Source of the DNA: Desulfobacterales bacterium
GTDB taxonomy: Bacteria > Desulfobacterota > Desulfobacteria > Desulfobacterales > SpSt-501
Assembly (NCBI GenBank): GCA_025454275.1
Contig: JALOOS010000187.1
Coordinates: 1-5,081 of the forward strand
Reading direction: 5' to 3'
DNA: 5,081 nt
The translations under genes were made by a program, and so were the position numbers. The notes under the pieces were generated by a model. It worked only from the letters and a program-made list of their open reading frames with translations. It had not been told where the DNA came from and did no database searches. Positions 4,944 to 5,081 of this stretch are shown here, piece after piece. Each line of letters starts with the position of its first letter. The stretch's first letter is position 1.

Positions 4944-5081
4944 TTATCGCGTCGCAGCGAGCAGCGGATCCCTGGCGTCGGCACGGCGGACGTAGCGCGG
5001 GACCAACCGGCCTGCGTCGCTGAACGGGTCGGCAAGCAACCGGACCCGCGCCAGGGCGCCCACCGCCGAGGCCCGGATGAG
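4944..5081 (-). CDS. 3' end of a gene, probably tsaB (tRNA t6A synthesis), partial
   Basis: An open frame enters from the right edge and ends at TAA (4946-4944), giving the last 45 residues of a protein. The stretch ASAVGALARVRLLAD (residues 4-18 of the fragment) followed by RLVPRYVRRADA (25-36) resembles the C-terminus of TsaB/YeaZ, where a helix is followed by a P-x-Y-[LV]-R element and an acidic residue. TsaB partners TsaD in making threonylcarbamoyladenosine on tRNA. Only the tail is visible, with no catalytic or dimer-interface residues, so the identity is a suggestion; that a gene ends here is better supported than its name. It reads in the same direction as psd and ends 170 bp upstream of it. 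Confidence 0.5.
   Translation of the reverse strand, partial: LIRASAVGALARVRLLADPFSDAGRLVPRYVRRADARDPLLAATR

Overview
The window is GC-rich and gene-dense, with ordinary bacterial housekeeping genes. The protein types (short omega subunit, archaeal-type short Psd, compact three-cysteine TtcA, FolE2) and the base composition suggest a Gram-negative, possibly anaerobic, proteobacterium of the Desulfobacterota/deltaproteobacterial kind. That placement is inference from gene content and was not tested by a search.

Layout from left to right. Positions 2-439 (+) hold a complete dtd gene, a D-aminoacyl-tRNA deacylase. Positions 440-746 are a 307-bp gap between convergent genes, filled with repeats: a run of 7-bp units (451-506) and a long imperfect palindrome (562-705) flanked by near-identical direct repeats. 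From 4773 down to 747 on the minus strand lie six tightly packed genes in the order psd, asd, greA, rpoZ, ttcA, folE2. Gaps are 72, 15, 30, 1 and 6 bp, so the last five at least look co-transcribed. A sigma70-like promoter with an inverted repeat over its -10 region lies at about 4857-4885, ahead of psd, followed by a GC-rich leader with hairpins. At the right edge (4944-5081, minus) is the 3' end of another gene, probably tsaB.

The six genes do not form one pathway. Psd makes phosphatidylethanolamine, Asd feeds lysine/threonine/methionine and diaminopimelate synthesis, GreA and omega serve RNA polymerase, TtcA-like thiolates tRNA, and FolE2 makes the pterin precursor for folate and modified tRNA bases. 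Together with Dtd and the possible TsaB, the shared theme is transcription and tRNA quality. Four of the six genes have, or may have, TTG or GTG starts.

I see no new defence, secretion or biosynthetic system. The item most worth a second look is the hairpin element at 562-705. Its two arms pair better as plus-strand RNA than as minus-strand RNA, and it has the look of a small non-coding mobile or REP-like element.
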